From Streptomyces spiroverticillatus (GTDB taxonomy: Bacteria; Actinomycetota; Actinomycetes; Streptomycetales; Streptomycetaceae): a stretch of DNA of 64,000 nt. Shown here piece after piece: positions 18,215 through 26,597 of the stretch (position 1 is the first letter of the stretch; the number at the start of each line of letters is the position of its first letter). The translations under genes were made by a program, and so were the position numbers. The stretch lies in the NCBI GenBank assembly GCA_014650415.1, contig BMUX01000002.1, positions 674,884-738,883 on the forward strand. The letters are read 5' to 3'. The notes under the pieces were generated by a model. That model was not told where the DNA came from. It was given only the letters and a program-made list of their open reading frames with translations, and did not search any database.

Positions 18215-18913
18215 ATGAAAGCGGAAGCCAGAACCACGGCCGCAGCGGGAACCGGTGCCGGCACCGGCAGCACTCGGGGCGCCGCCACCCCCGGCCCCCG
18301 GGGCGCCGCCACCCCGGGCACCCCTCCCCTCACGGAGCGCCAGGAGGCCCGCCGCCGCCGCATCCTGCACGCGAGCGCACAGCTGGCGAGCCGGGGCGGC
18401 TTCGACGCGGTCCAGATGCGCGAGGTGGCCGAGGCCGCCGAGGTCGCCCTCGGCACCCTCTACCGCTACTTCCCCTCCAAGATCCACCTCCTGGTCGCCA
18501 CCATGCAGGACCAGCTGAGTCACCTCCACACCACGCTCCGCAAGCGCCCCCCGGCGACGTCCTCCCCCTCCGAACGCGTCGCGGAAACCCTGATGCGCGC
18601 CTTCCGCGCCCTCCAGCGCGAACCGAACCTCGCCGACGCGATGGTCCGCGCCCTGACCTTCGCCGACCGCTCGGTGAGCCCCGAAGTCGACACGGTCTCC
18701 CGCCAGACCACGGCGATCATCCTCGACGCGATGGGCCTGAACGCCCCGACCGACCGCCCCACCCCCGAACAGCTCTCGGCGGTCCGCGTGATCGAACACA
18801 CCTGGCACTCGGCCCTGATCACCTGGCTCTCGGGCCGGGCCTCGATCGCCCAGGTCAAGATCGACATCGAAACGGTCTGCCGCTTGATCGACCTGACGTC
18901 GGAGGAGGGGTGA
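18215..18913 (+). CDS. kstR: TetR-family repressor, KstR-like
   Basis: The 232-residue regulator has a disordered Gly/Ala/Pro N-terminus (1-38) and a TetR helix-turn-helix (about 44-92): RRRRILHASAQLASRGG, FDAVQMREVAEAAEVALG and TLYRYFPSKIHLLVATM. These blocks closely follow mycobacterial KstR, which has the same VQMR, VAVGTLYRYFPSK and HLLV strings by memory. The ligand domain (95-228) keeps REPNLADAMVRALTFAD and TWHSALITWLSGRAS, paralleling KstR's MTRAYVFAD and WLSNLLAWLTRRAS. In Mycobacterium, KstR releases DNA on binding 3-oxo-cholestenoyl-CoA. The upstream matching box supports autoregulation. Family assignment is firm; the KstR ligand is inferred. Confidence 0.85.
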   Translation: MKAEARTTAAAGTGAGTGSTRGAATPGPRGAATPGTPPLTERQEARRRRILHASAQLASRGGFDAVQMREVAEAAEVALGTLYRYFPSKIHLLVATMQDQLSHLHTTLRKRPPATSSPSERVAETLMRAFRALQREPNLADAMVRALTFADRSVSPEVDTVSRQTTAIILDAMGLNAPTDRPTPEQLSAVRVIEHTWHSALITWLSGRASIAQVKIDIETVCRLIDLTSEEG

Positions 18914-18925
18914 GAAAGTCCGGTT

Positions 18926-19492
18926 TCAGCGGACGCCCCACGCTTCCTGCGGAATACAGTCGTCCACGGTGAAGGCCCACCCCTCGGGGTTCGCGAACAT
19001 CGCGCGCGTCACGAGGACGTCGCCCGCACGCTGGGTTGCCGGGATGAACCCCTGGTCCACCGGAAATACGTCCCCCTGCACAGAGAACCCGAAGCCCAGG
19101 TCGCGCGCCTCCACGTAGTCCAGGAACTCGGCCGTCAACTGCGACGGCACCCGGCCGATCAGTTTGATCCCCTCCCAAGTGACCTGCGGGCCGCCCCGCC
19201 CGTCGACGGTGACGCAGGTCAGCCCCTCGGCGTCGAGGTGATCGACGAAGTAGGCCGTGACGTCCGGCTCGCCTCCGCGCTCGGCCGACTTGCGGAACGT
19301 GACCTTTCCCTTGATGTGGCCGCGCTGCACCTCAGCCTCGCAGGCGAATCCCGCAGCCGCCATGACAGCCAGGGCCTCCGGCTCACGCATCCCGAACCGC
19401 AGCGGCCCCACGCGCTCGAACGGCACGTACCCCCACTGCTCCCGCTCGACCTCCGCCACAACGGGCCACAGGTCGTCCCATCCCTCGCTCAT
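18926..19492 (-). CDS. Hypothetical cytoplasmic protein
   Basis: The 188-residue soluble protein begins MSEGWDDLWPVVAEVER, with a GGGTGGG ribosome-binding site directly before ATG 19492. It contains EREQWGYVPFERVGPLRFGM, then VTAYFVDHLDAEGLTCVTVDG and a C-terminal EGWAFTVDDCIPQEAWG. The GPLRFGM block resembles small Streptomyces proteins found singly or near toxin-immunity genes, but I know no function. It converges with the KstR-like gene 12 bp away; no operon partner is visible. Confidence 0.7.
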   Translation of the reverse strand: MSEGWDDLWPVVAEVEREQWGYVPFERVGPLRFGMREPEALAVMAAAGFACEAEVQRGHIKGKVTFRKSAERGGEPDVTAYFVDHLDAEGLTCVTVDGRGGPQVTWEGIKLIGRVPSQLTAEFLDYVEARDLGFGFSVQGDVFPVDQGFIPATQRAGDVLVTRAMFANPEGWAFTVDDCIPQEAWGVR

Positions 19493-19553
19493 CCCACCCT
19501 CTCCGCCACCCGGCACCCCACGTCCGGACGAACCGGCGACCAACCCTAGGCAG

Positions 19554-19583
19554 CCCTCCCTGCCGCATGCGGGGCAGGGAGGG
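19554..19583 (-). terminator. Hairpin terminator after the ferredoxin gene
   Basis: An 11-bp stem, CCCTCCCTGCC (19554-19564) with its complement at 19573-19583, lies 32 bp past the ferredoxin stop and upstream of the hypothetical gene on the same strand. It should insulate the two. Confidence 0.7.
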
Positions 19584-19614
19584 GCGGGCGGGGAGAGCTC
19601 GTGCAGCGGAACCC

Positions 19615-19857
19615 CTACTCCTCCGGCGGAAACACCGCCTCCCCCGACTCCCGCAGCGCGATCGCGATCGCCTCCACCGGGCAGCCCTCCGCCGCCGCCA
19701 GTACGTCCTCGTCCGCGTCCACCGTGGACGCGACCGGGTGGGACTGGCGGGCGGAGTCCAGGCGGAAGGCGGACGGGGCCGTGTTCACGCACATGCCGGA
19801 GCCGATGCACACTCCCCGGTCCACCTCGACCTGCCAGCGGTCGCCCATCGTGGTCAC
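19615..19857 (-). CDS. 3Fe-4S ferredoxin, probable P450 partner
   Basis: The 80-residue ferredoxin has three cluster cysteines: Cys17 and Cys23 in CIGSGMC, and Cys59 in EGCPVEAI. The middle position of the usual CxxCxxC is Ser20, the signature of single 3Fe-4S ferredoxins that donate electrons to cytochromes P450. The GTG start (19857) overlaps the aldehyde dehydrogenase stop by 4 bp, giving coupled translation; ATG 19848 is an alternative. Its natural partner in this window is the CYP125-type P450 at 32468, which has no ferredoxin beside it. No ferredoxin reductase is present. Confidence 0.9.
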   Translation of the reverse strand: MTTMGDRWQVEVDRGVCIGSGMCVNTAPSAFRLDSARQSHPVASTVDADEDVLAAAEGCPVEAIAIALRESGEAVFPPEE

Positions 19858-21314
19858 GCTCCCTCGTGGCCGGCGGGGAGGTGGATCATCTTGTGCTCCA
19901 GGTATTCGCCGTAGCCCTCGGGGCCGAACTCGCGGCCCAGGCCGGAGTTCTTGTAGCCGCCGAACGGGCCCATCATGTCCATGCTGAAGGTGTTCACGGA
20001 GTAGGTGCCGGTGCGGACCGAGCGGGCGACTTCGATGCCGCGCTCGACGTCCGCCGTCCAGACGCTGCCGCTCAGGCCGTACTCGGAGTCGTTGGCGATG
20101 CGGATCGCGTCGGATTCGTTCTCGTACGGGAGGAGGCAGATCACCGGGCCGAAGATCTCCTCGCGGGCGATCCGCATGGAGTTGTCGACCCCGCCGAAGA
20201 GGGTCGGCTCGACGTACCAGCCGCGTTGCTGGGAGGCGGGGCGGCCGCCGCCCGCGAGGATCTTCGCGCCCTCCTCCTGGCCGATGCGGATGTAGTCGAG
20301 GGAGCGCTGCTGCTGGCGGCGGGCGACCAGGGGGCCGACCTCGGTCGCCGGGTCCATCGGGTCGCCGACCTTGAGGGCGTTGGCCGCCGCCGCGAAGGCT
20401 TCCGCGAATTCGTCGTAGCGGGAGGCGGGGGCCAGGATCCGGGTCTGGGCGACGCACGCCTGGCCGTTGAGCATCCAGGAGAAGGGGACCAGGCCCGCGA
20501 CCGTCGTGGCCAGGTCGGCGTCTTCGAGGAGCACGGCGGCCGACTTGCCGCCCAGTTCCAGCGTCACGCGGGTGAGATTGCGCGAGGCGACCTCCATCAC
20601 GCGCTTGCCCGCCGCGACCGAACCGGTGAAGGACACCTTGTCGACGTCCGGGTGCCCGACCAGGTACTCGCTGACCTCCCGGTCCGCCGGGATGATCGAG
20701 AGGACGCCCTCGGGCAGGCCCGCCTCCGTGCAGATCTCGGCGAGGAGGTAGGAGTCGAGGGGCGTTTCCGGCGAGACCTTCAGGACGACCGTGCAGCCGG
20801 CGAGCAGGGCGGGAGCGAGCTTGGCGGCGGCCGTGAACTGGGGGACGTTCCAGGGGACCACCGCCGCCACGACGCCGACGGGCTCGCGGCGGATGAGCAG
20901 ATTGCCGAGCACCCCGGTGCGGGCCGTCTCGAACGGCACCTCCTGCGCGACCTTGATCGCCGAGTCCCACACCATCATCGCGGCGAGCGCCTGCATCATC
21001 ACGCTCGCGGTGTACGGGGTGCCGTTCTCCGAGGAGATGACGCGGGCGATCTCCTCGTGGCGGACCGCTATGGCGTCCTTGATGCGGGTGACGACGGCGA
21101 TCCGCTCGTCGAGCGTCTTACGGGGCCACTCGCCCGTGTCGAAGGCCTCGCGGGCGGCGGCGACCGCGCGGTCCACGTCGGCGCGGTCGGCGTGCGGGAC
21201 GCGGCCGATCACCTGCTCGGTGTGCGGGGAGACCACTTCGATGACGTCGTCGCCGTGGGGGTCGGTCAACTGCCCTGCGATGAAGAGCTGTTGGTGTTCC
21301 ACGAGTTCGGTCAT
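19854..21314 (-). CDS. Aldehyde dehydrogenase (NAD(P)+-dependent)
   Basis: The 486-residue aldehyde dehydrogenase has Asn156 in VVPWNVPQF, Lys179 in VVLKVSPETP, the glycine motif FTGSVAAGK, general base Glu253 in TLELGGKSAAV and nucleophile Cys287 in LNGQACVAQT. It oxidises an aldehyde to the acid in the cytoplasm. Coupling to a P450-type ferredoxin and a KstR-type box 74 bp upstream suggest it completes oxidation of a P450-derived terminal alcohol/aldehyde, for example the C26 position of a sterol side chain, before CoA activation. That substrate is inferred. Confidence 0.92.
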   Translation of the reverse strand: MTELVEHQQLFIAGQLTDPHGDDVIEVVSPHTEQVIGRVPHADRADVDRAVAAAREAFDTGEWPRKTLDERIAVVTRIKDAIAVRHEEIARVISSENGTPYTASVMMQALAAMMVWDSAIKVAQEVPFETARTGVLGNLLIRREPVGVVAAVVPWNVPQFTAAAKLAPALLAGCTVVLKVSPETPLDSYLLAEICTEAGLPEGVLSIIPADREVSEYLVGHPDVDKVSFTGSVAAGKRVMEVASRNLTRVTLELGGKSAAVLLEDADLATTVAGLVPFSWMLNGQACVAQTRILAPASRYDEFAEAFAAAANALKVGDPMDPATEVGPLVARRQQQRSLDYIRIGQEEGAKILAGGGRPASQQRGWYVEPTLFGGVDNSMRIAREEIFGPVICLLPYENESDAIRIANDSEYGLSGSVWTADVERGIEVARSVRTGTYSVNTFSMDMMGPFGGYKNSGLGREFGPEGYGEYLEHKMIHLPAGHEGA

Positions 21315-21387
21315 TGCTGCTGCCTCCCGCGAGTTACGGCCCGGTGCGCGCCAGTTGCTGACGCCCTATCAGCTTCCTTCCCCGAAC

Positions 21388-21401
21388 TGATACCAGTTCT
21401 A
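21388..21401 (-). promoter_or_regulatory. KstR-type operator, box C
   Basis: Reverse strand TAGAACTGGTATCA has one mismatch to TNNAACNNGTTNNA (GTA for GTT) and keeps the common TAGAAC half. A second perfect repeat, GAACTG-N4-CAGTTC, overlays it at 21384-21399. It lies 74 bp upstream of the aldehyde dehydrogenase and overlaps the stop of the preceding gene. Confidence 0.65.
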
Positions 21402-22013
21402 GTTCGTACGGGGAAGGGGTGCGACCCTGCCGCCCCGGGCGAGCGGGGCGAGGGCGAGGAGGAAGCACAGGCCGCCCAGGGCGAGGAAGTTGAGGTCGAG
21501 GGCCATCAGCACGGTACCGAGGGCGAGAGCGCCGGCCATGAACGCCCGGGTCCGCACCGGGAGCGCGGTGAGCGCGGCCAGGCCGATCACGCCGAGGAAG
21601 AAGAGCGGCGGGACCACCCCGTACACGACGGGCTCCACCCCCGGCACCTCCTTGACCCGCTGGAAGATCTCGACCATCCCGGCACGGTCGTCCGCCAGGA
21701 GCCCGGCCGCCAGGTCGACGACGGCCTGCACGGCGGTGGCGAACAGCCCCACCAGGCCGACGGCGAGCGCGACGACGGCCGGGACGCGGCGGCCCTCCGG
21801 GGCCAGTCCGCGCAGGTGCAGCATCACAGGAACGAAGAGCAACACCCCGACCAGCATGGCGAGATGGCCCGCCGTCCACCCGGCGCTCGGCGTGCCGCGC
21901 TCGCTGAGCAGCCGGATGACGCCGTACGCGCCGAGGGCGACGGGCCCGGCGACGAAGGCAGTCCGAGTGAGGGAGAACGTGGGGGTGGGGGTGGCGTACG
22001 TCGTGTTCGTCAT
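21399..22013 (-). CDS. Multi-pass membrane protein, unknown function
   Basis: The 204-residue protein has about six hydrophobic segments (roughly 18-38, 48-66, 78-102, 128-150, 153-172 and 176-192) and a short polar loop containing EIFQRVKEVPGVEPVVYG. It is divergent from the MBL-fold gene; the KstR-type box at 22119 lies between them, 106 bp upstream of this start. It precedes the aldehyde dehydrogenase on the same strand with 84 bp between, so it may be an accessory sterol-regulon gene. No recognised family. Confidence 0.75.
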   Translation of the reverse strand: MTNTTYATPTPTFSLTRTAFVAGPVALGAYGVIRLLSERGTPSAGWTAGHLAMLVGVLLFVPVMLHLRGLAPEGRRVPAVVALAVGLVGLFATAVQAVVDLAAGLLADDRAGMVEIFQRVKEVPGVEPVVYGVVPPLFFLGVIGLAALTALPVRTRAFMAGALALGTVLMALDLNFLALGGLCFLLALAPLARGGRVAPLPRTN

Positions 22014-22118
22014 GACCTGAATCCTGTCCGTGTACGGTCAGCCCGCCCATCGGGGAGAACCAGGGGCCGCCCCCGACAACACCCCGGTTCCGTCTAGGGG
22101 TTGAACCCCCACCCCCAC

Positions 22119-22132
22119 TGGAACCGGTTCTA
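22119..22132 (+). promoter_or_regulatory. KstR-type operator, box D
   Basis: Reverse strand TAGAACCGGTTCCA is a full match. The flanks extend the symmetry to an almost perfect 18-bp palindrome, ACTGGAACCGGTTCTAGT (22117-22134). It is 54 bp upstream of the MBL-fold gene at 22186. A smaller palindrome, GGGGTTGAACCCC, sits at 22097-22109. Confidence 0.8.
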
Positions 22133-22185
22133 GTTATAGTGACGGCGAGGCAAGTCCCGCACCGCACAGGACAGTTGGGGGAGCC

Positions 22186-23262
22186 ATGACGGAGCACACG
22201 CACCGCAGGGGCGACGGCACGGACACACCCGCCACCATCGACCACGGCGGCGGCGTCTGGAGCATCAAGGTCCCGATCCCCGACAACCCCCTGGGCCACA
22301 CCCTCGTCCACCTCCTGGACACCGACCGGGGCCCGGTCCTCATCGACACCGGCTGGGACGACCCCGCCTCCTGGTCCGCCCTCACCACCGGCCTCGCCTC
22401 CCTCGGCGTACGCATCGAGGACATCCACGGCGTCCTCATCACCCACCACCACCCCGACCACCACGGCCTCTCCGGGCAGGTCCGGGAGGCGTCCGGGGCG
22501 TGGATCGCGATGCACGCCGCCGACGCGGAGGTGGTCCGCCGCACCCGCAGCGCCGAACCCGGCGTCTGGCTCGACTACCTGACCGCCAAACTCGCCTCCG
22601 CCGGCGCCCCGCCCGACCACCTCGCCCCCCTCCTCGCCGCCCGCGACTCCGGCCGGATGCGCACCCTCCCGGGCCTCGACGCCGCCCTCCCCGACCGCGA
22701 GATCACCCCCGGCGACCTGCTCCCCCTCGCGGGCCGCACCCTGCGCGCGATCTGGACCCCCGGCCACACCCCGGGACACGTCTGCCTCCACCTGGAGGAA
22801 CAGCACCCGGGCAACCTCCCCGGCCGGGGCCGCCTCTTCTCCGGCGACCACCTGCTCCCCGGCATCACCCCCCACATCGGCCTGTACGAGGACCCCGACG
22901 ACACCACCGTCACCGACCCCCTCGGCGACTACCTCTCCTCCCTCGAACGCATCGCGGCCCTCGACGCCGCCGAAGTCCTCCCCGCCCACCAGCACGCCTT
23001 CACCACCCCGGCCGCACGTGTCACCGAACTCCTCGCCCACCACGCGGCCCGCCTCACCGACCTCCGTACGCTCCTGGCCACCCCCCTCACCCCCTGGCAG
23101 CTCGCCGAACGCATGGAGTGGAACCGCCCGTGGGACCAGATCCCCTACGGCTCCCGCAACATCGCGGTCTCCGAGGCGGAGGCCCACCTGCGCCGCCTGG
23201 TGAAACTGGGCCACGCGGAGGCAGTGGAGGACACGGACCCGGTGACGTACGCGGCGCTGTGA
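22186..23262 (+). CDS. Metallo-beta-lactamase-fold hydrolase
   Basis: The 358-residue protein is an MBL-fold hydrolase of the glyoxalase-II/LACTB2-like group. Metal ligands are in ITHHHPDHHG (about residues 84-93), WTPGHTPGHVCLH, the Asp of RLFSGDHLLPG and the final His of LPAHQHAF. The C-terminal ~75 residues (WQLAERMEW, EAEAHLRRLVKLGHAEAV) form the winged-helix tail common in this group. The perfect KstR-type box 54 bp upstream places it in the putative sterol regulon, where a thioester or lactone hydrolase would fit. The substrate is unknown. Confidence 0.9.
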   Translation: MTEHTHRRGDGTDTPATIDHGGGVWSIKVPIPDNPLGHTLVHLLDTDRGPVLIDTGWDDPASWSALTTGLASLGVRIEDIHGVLITHHHPDHHGLSGQVREASGAWIAMHAADAEVVRRTRSAEPGVWLDYLTAKLASAGAPPDHLAPLLAARDSGRMRTLPGLDAALPDREITPGDLLPLAGRTLRAIWTPGHTPGHVCLHLEEQHPGNLPGRGRLFSGDHLLPGITPHIGLYEDPDDTTVTDPLGDYLSSLERIAALDAAEVLPAHQHAFTTPAARVTELLAHHAARLTDLRTLLATPLTPWQLAERMEWNRPWDQIPYGSRNIAVSEAEAHLRRLVKLGHAEAVEDTDPVTYAAL

Positions 23263-23335
23263 GCAGCGGGCCCCACCAGCCGCCCCCACGGGCGGGCCCG
23301 CGCCGGGTGGGGTACCCGTCGGTAGAATGCCCCGC

Positions 23336-24598
23336 ATGATCCCCCTTCACCTTCGTCGTGGCGTCGCCGCGCTCGCCGTCAGCGTCGTCGCCGGTGCGGT
23401 GGCCGCGCCGGTCGCCCTCGCTGCTCCGACCCCGTCGCCCGCCGCGCTCCCCTCCGGGCTGTACGGGACGAAGGACCCGAAGTTCGACGGCGTCTTCCGG
23501 CAGTCGCTGGCGCTCACCGCACAGCGCAGCCTCGGGGTGCAGCCCGCGGCCAAGGCCGTCGACTGGCTGGTGGGGCAGCAGTGCGCGGACGGCGCCTTCG
23601 CCGCCTTCCGGCCCGACGCGAGCAAGGACTGCACGCCCAAGGACATGCGGGACACCAACGCCACCGCCACCGCCGTGCAGGCGCTGAAGGCCGTGGGCGG
23701 GCAGGACGCCGCCGTGAAGAAGGCCGTCGGCTGGCTGAAGTCCGTACAGAACGCCGACGGCGGCTGGCCCTACATGCCCGGCACGCCCTCCGACGCCAAC
23801 TCGACGGCGCTGGTGACCGGTGCGCTGACGGACGCCGGGGAGAAGGCGGACGCGCTGAAGGGGAAGGAAGGCCGGACGCCGCTCAACAAGCTGCTCGACT
23901 TCCAGTCCGGCTGCACCGGCAAGGCCGAGGACCTGGGCTCCTTCGCCTTCCAGCCCGACAAGGCCGGAAAGCTCTTCCCGAGCGCGGACGCCACCGCCGC
24001 CGTGGTGACGGCCGCCGCCGGTCGGGGCGGGCCGGTCATCGACGTACCGAAGGACAAGGACAAGCCGGTCGAGGCCGCGCCCGGGTGCAAGCAGGGCATG
24101 GCGGACGCCAAGGCCGCCGCCGCCGGCGGGTCCGACTACCTCTCGCGGCTGCTGGACAAGAACGGCGGGCACCTGATGTCCGCCCCACTGCCCGGCACCG
24201 AGGCCAAGCCCGACGTCGGCAACACCGCCGACGCCGTCGTGGCGCTCGCCGCCGACGGGCACAAGACCGCCGCGAAGAAGGCCGCCGACTGGCTGGCGAA
24301 GAACTCCGCCGCCTGGGCGAAGGAGAACGGCCCGGCCGCCTACGCCCAGCTCGTCTTCGCCGCGCACGCCACCGGCATGAATCCCGAGGACTTCGGCGGG
24401 GCCAACCTCGTCGAACAGCTCAATGCGACCGGGCCCGCGCCGCAGGTGAAGAAGGACGCGGACGCCGCGGACAAGGAGAAGAAGAGCGACGACGAGGGCG
24501 GGTCGTCGACGACCTGGCTGATCGTCGGTGTCGCGTTCGTCGCCAGCATGGGTGCGGGCATCCTGATCAGCGGGCGCAACAAGAACAAGAACCTGTGA
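23336..24598 (+). CDS. Secreted, membrane-anchored alpha/alpha-toroid protein of an ECF transporter locus
   Basis: The 420-residue protein has a signal peptide ending PVALAAP, then prenyltransferase/squalene-cyclase-type repeats such as AVDWLVGQQCADGAF, AVGWLKSVQNADGGWPYM and AADWLAKNSAAWAKE. A charged linker follows, then a C-terminal membrane helix (about 393-412) with a basic tail RNKNKNL. It should be displayed outside the membrane. Toroids of this type are related in fold to vertebrate cobalamin carriers, so a substrate-capture role for the downstream ECF transporter is plausible. ATG 23327 is an alternative start. The next gene starts as GTGA overlapping the stop. Confidence 0.85.
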   Translation: MIPLHLRRGVAALAVSVVAGAVAAPVALAAPTPSPAALPSGLYGTKDPKFDGVFRQSLALTAQRSLGVQPAAKAVDWLVGQQCADGAFAAFRPDASKDCTPKDMRDTNATATAVQALKAVGGQDAAVKKAVGWLKSVQNADGGWPYMPGTPSDANSTALVTGALTDAGEKADALKGKEGRTPLNKLLDFQSGCTGKAEDLGSFAFQPDKAGKLFPSADATAAVVTAAAGRGGPVIDVPKDKDKPVEAAPGCKQGMADAKAAAAGGSDYLSRLLDKNGGHLMSAPLPGTEAKPDVGNTADAVVALAADGHKTAAKKAADWLAKNSAAWAKENGPAAYAQLVFAAHATGMNPEDFGGANLVEQLNATGPAPQVKKDADAADKEKKSDDEGGSSTTWLIVGVAFVASMGAGILISGRNKNKNL

Positions 24599-25284
24599 GC
24601 CGCCGGTCCGCGCGCGGCTTCCTGCTCGCCCTCGTCGTCGCCGCGCTCGGGGCATTCGTGCCGCCCGCCGCCCAGGCCGCCGACGGGAGCGGGTACCGGT
24701 ACTGGTCGTTCTGGGAGCGGGACGGTTCCCAGTGGGTGTACGCCCAGCAGGGCTCCGCCACCACGCGCCCGGCCGACGGCGCCGTCCAGGGATTCCGCTT
24801 CTCCGTGAGCCAGGACTCCCAGGACTCCGCCAAGCCGCGCGGGGCCGCCGACTTCAAGGCCGCCTGCGCGACGACCCCGGCCAAGGAGGGCACCAAGCGG
24901 ATCGCCCTCGTGCTGGACTTCGGGACGCCGGAGGACGCTCCCCAGGGGGAGACTCCGCCTGCGGGCAGGACCGTATGTGCGCAGGTCGCAGAGGATGCGA
25001 CGACCGCCGAAGCGCTGGCCGAGGCCGCCAGGCCGCTGCGGTACAACAGCTCGGCCCTGCTGTGCGCCATCGGCGGATACCCGAAGGCCGGGTGCGCCGA
25101 GCAGGTGTCGGGTACGGGCAAGGAGAGCAAGACTCCGGCCCCCGCCACCTCGGATTCCGTTTCCGGGCAGTCCGGGCAGGAGGACGGCGGGGGCGGTCCG
25201 TCCGCCGGGCTGATCGTCGGGGCCGCCGCCGTACTGCTGCTCGGCGGGGCCGCCGTGTGGCAGGCCCGCCGCCGCCGGGGATGA
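24595..25284 (+). CDS. SCO2322-family secreted membrane-anchored protein
   Basis: The 229-residue protein has a signal peptide ending AAQAAD, a conserved extracytoplasmic domain beginning GSGYRYWSFWERDGSQWVYA with paired cysteines (ACATTP, TVCAQV, LLCAIGGYPKAGCAEQ), a polar linker, and a C-terminal helix (about 203-222) ending in RRRRG. The arrangement fits the Streptomyces SCO2322 family as I recall it. GTGA and ATGA overlaps with the flanking genes couple it to the toroid protein and the EcfT component, so it is probably a surface subunit of the transporter. Confidence 0.82.
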   Translation: MSRRSARGFLLALVVAALGAFVPPAAQAADGSGYRYWSFWERDGSQWVYAQQGSATTRPADGAVQGFRFSVSQDSQDSAKPRGAADFKAACATTPAKEGTKRIALVLDFGTPEDAPQGETPPAGRTVCAQVAEDATTAEALAEAARPLRYNSSALLCAIGGYPKAGCAEQVSGTGKESKTPAPATSDSVSGQSGQEDGGGGPSAGLIVGAAAVLLLGGAAVWQARRRRG

Positions 25285-26408
25285 GCACCACCGCAGGCCG
25301 CACGACGCTGCGCGCACCCGCCGCCGGCCGCAGCAACGCCCTGCACGCCGGCGCCTGGTGGCTGTGGGCCCTCGGGCTCGCCGCCGCCGCGTCCCGGACG
25401 ACCAATCCGCTGCTGCTCGGGCTGCTGGTGGGGGTCGCGGGGTACGTCGTCGCCGCGCGCCGGACGGATGCGCCGTGGGCGCGCTCGTACGGGGCGTTCG
25501 TGAAGCTGGGGCTGGCGGTGCTGGTGATCCGGCTGGCGTTCTCGGTGTTCCTCGGGTCGCCGATTCCGGGGCAGCATGTGTTGTTCCAGCTGCCGGAGGT
25601 TCCGCTTCCGGAGTGGGCGAAGGGGGTGCGGCTCGGGGGCAAGGTCACCGCCGAGCAGCTCGTCTTCGCCCTGTACGACGGGCTGAAGCTGGCCACGTTG
25701 TTGATCTGCGTGGGTGCGGCGAACGCGCTGGCCAATCCTGCGCGGCTGCTGAAGTCGCTGCCCGGTGCGCTGTACGAGGCGGGGGTGGCCGTCGTGGTCG
25801 CGATGACCTTCGCGCCGAACATGGTCGCCGATGTCGTACGGCTGAGGACGGCGCGGCGGTTGCGGGGGCGGCCGACGGGCGGGGTCAAGGCGATCGTCCA
25901 GATCGGGCTGCCCGTGCTGGAGGGGGCGTTGGAGCGGTCGGTGGCGCTGGCCGCTTCGATGGATGCGCGAGGGTACGGGCGTACGGCTCACGTGCCTGCG
26001 CGCGTACGGCACTTCACCACTGTCCTGACGCTCGGCGGGCTGCTCGGCGTGTGTGCCGGGACGTACGGGCTGCTCGCGGCGGAGGGGGCCGGGTACGGGG
26101 TGCCGGTGCTGGTGATCGGGCTGGCCGCCGCGATGGGCGGGCTGCGGCTCGGGGGGCGGCGCAGTGTCCGTACGCGGTACCGGCCGGATCGGTGGGGGGT
26201 GCGGGCGTGGGTGGTTGCCGGGTCGGGGGTGGTGGTTGCGGGGCTCATGGTGTGGGCGGGTTCGTACGATGCGGGGGCGTTGCATCCGGGGGTCGTGCCG
26301 CTGGTGGCCCCGGAGTTCCCGCTCTGGCCCGCCCTGTCAATCCTGGTCGGCTTGCTGCCGGCGGTTGTGGCGCCGGTGCCCGTGGGTGGCGTACGGGGTG
26401 GGAAGTGA
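25281..26408 (+). CDS. ECF transporter T component (CbiQ/EcfT-type)
   Basis: The 375-residue integral membrane protein couples ATP hydrolysis to the S component in an energy-coupling-factor importer. Hydrophobic helices fall at about residues 22-56, 70-90, 135-155, 165-182 and 240-310. The cytoplasmic coupling motif is present as SMDARGYGR, preceded by LRTARRLRGRP. It is longer than classical CbiQ because of extra C-terminal helices (about 305-370). ATG 25281 overlaps the previous stop in ATGA. A 189-bp gap with a dispersed repeat separates it from the ATPase gene. Confidence 0.88.
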   Translation: MSTTAGRTTLRAPAAGRSNALHAGAWWLWALGLAAAASRTTNPLLLGLLVGVAGYVVAARRTDAPWARSYGAFVKLGLAVLVIRLAFSVFLGSPIPGQHVLFQLPEVPLPEWAKGVRLGGKVTAEQLVFALYDGLKLATLLICVGAANALANPARLLKSLPGALYEAGVAVVVAMTFAPNMVADVVRLRTARRLRGRPTGGVKAIVQIGLPVLEGALERSVALAASMDARGYGRTAHVPARVRHFTTVLTLGGLLGVCAGTYGLLAAEGAGYGVPVLVIGLAAAMGGLRLGGRRSVRTRYRPDRWGVRAWVVAGSGVVVAGLMVWAGSYDAGALHPGVVPLVAPEFPLWPALSILVGLLPAVVAPVPVGGVRGGK

Positions 26409-26465
26409 ACCCGTTCGTGAAGGGGCCCCGTGCGGGTGTGACCGTTGCCGCCTTCGGCGGGAGGG

Positions 26466-26568
26466 CCCCAGCCCCGCCCCTTCACCTAAACCCGCGGGGC
26501 AATGGGGACCGTTCCCGTGCGGGTGAGTGGGTGGTTGCTCGCGCAGTTCCCCGCGCCCCTGACGGGGC
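26466..26568 (-). repeat. Dispersed intergenic repeat, copy 2
   Basis: Inverted copy of the family at 9365 and 56577: it contains CCCCGCCCCTTCACCTAAAC and, at the other end, GCGCAGTTCCCCGCGCCCC. It sits inside the ECF operon, between the T component and the ATPase. Confidence 0.8.
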
Positions 26569-26597
26569 GCCCCTGAACTCCCTCAAGGAAACGTGAA

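Noticed and set aside
19257..22097. 946-codon plus-strand open frame antisense to aldehyde dehydrogenase and a membrane protein
   Set aside because: Composition is a GC-rich shadow and it covers three convincing minus-strand genes; no domain is visible.
23263..23335. Cobalamin riboswitch for the ECF operon
   Set aside because: Only about 70 bp precede the first gene and no B12-box sequence is present.
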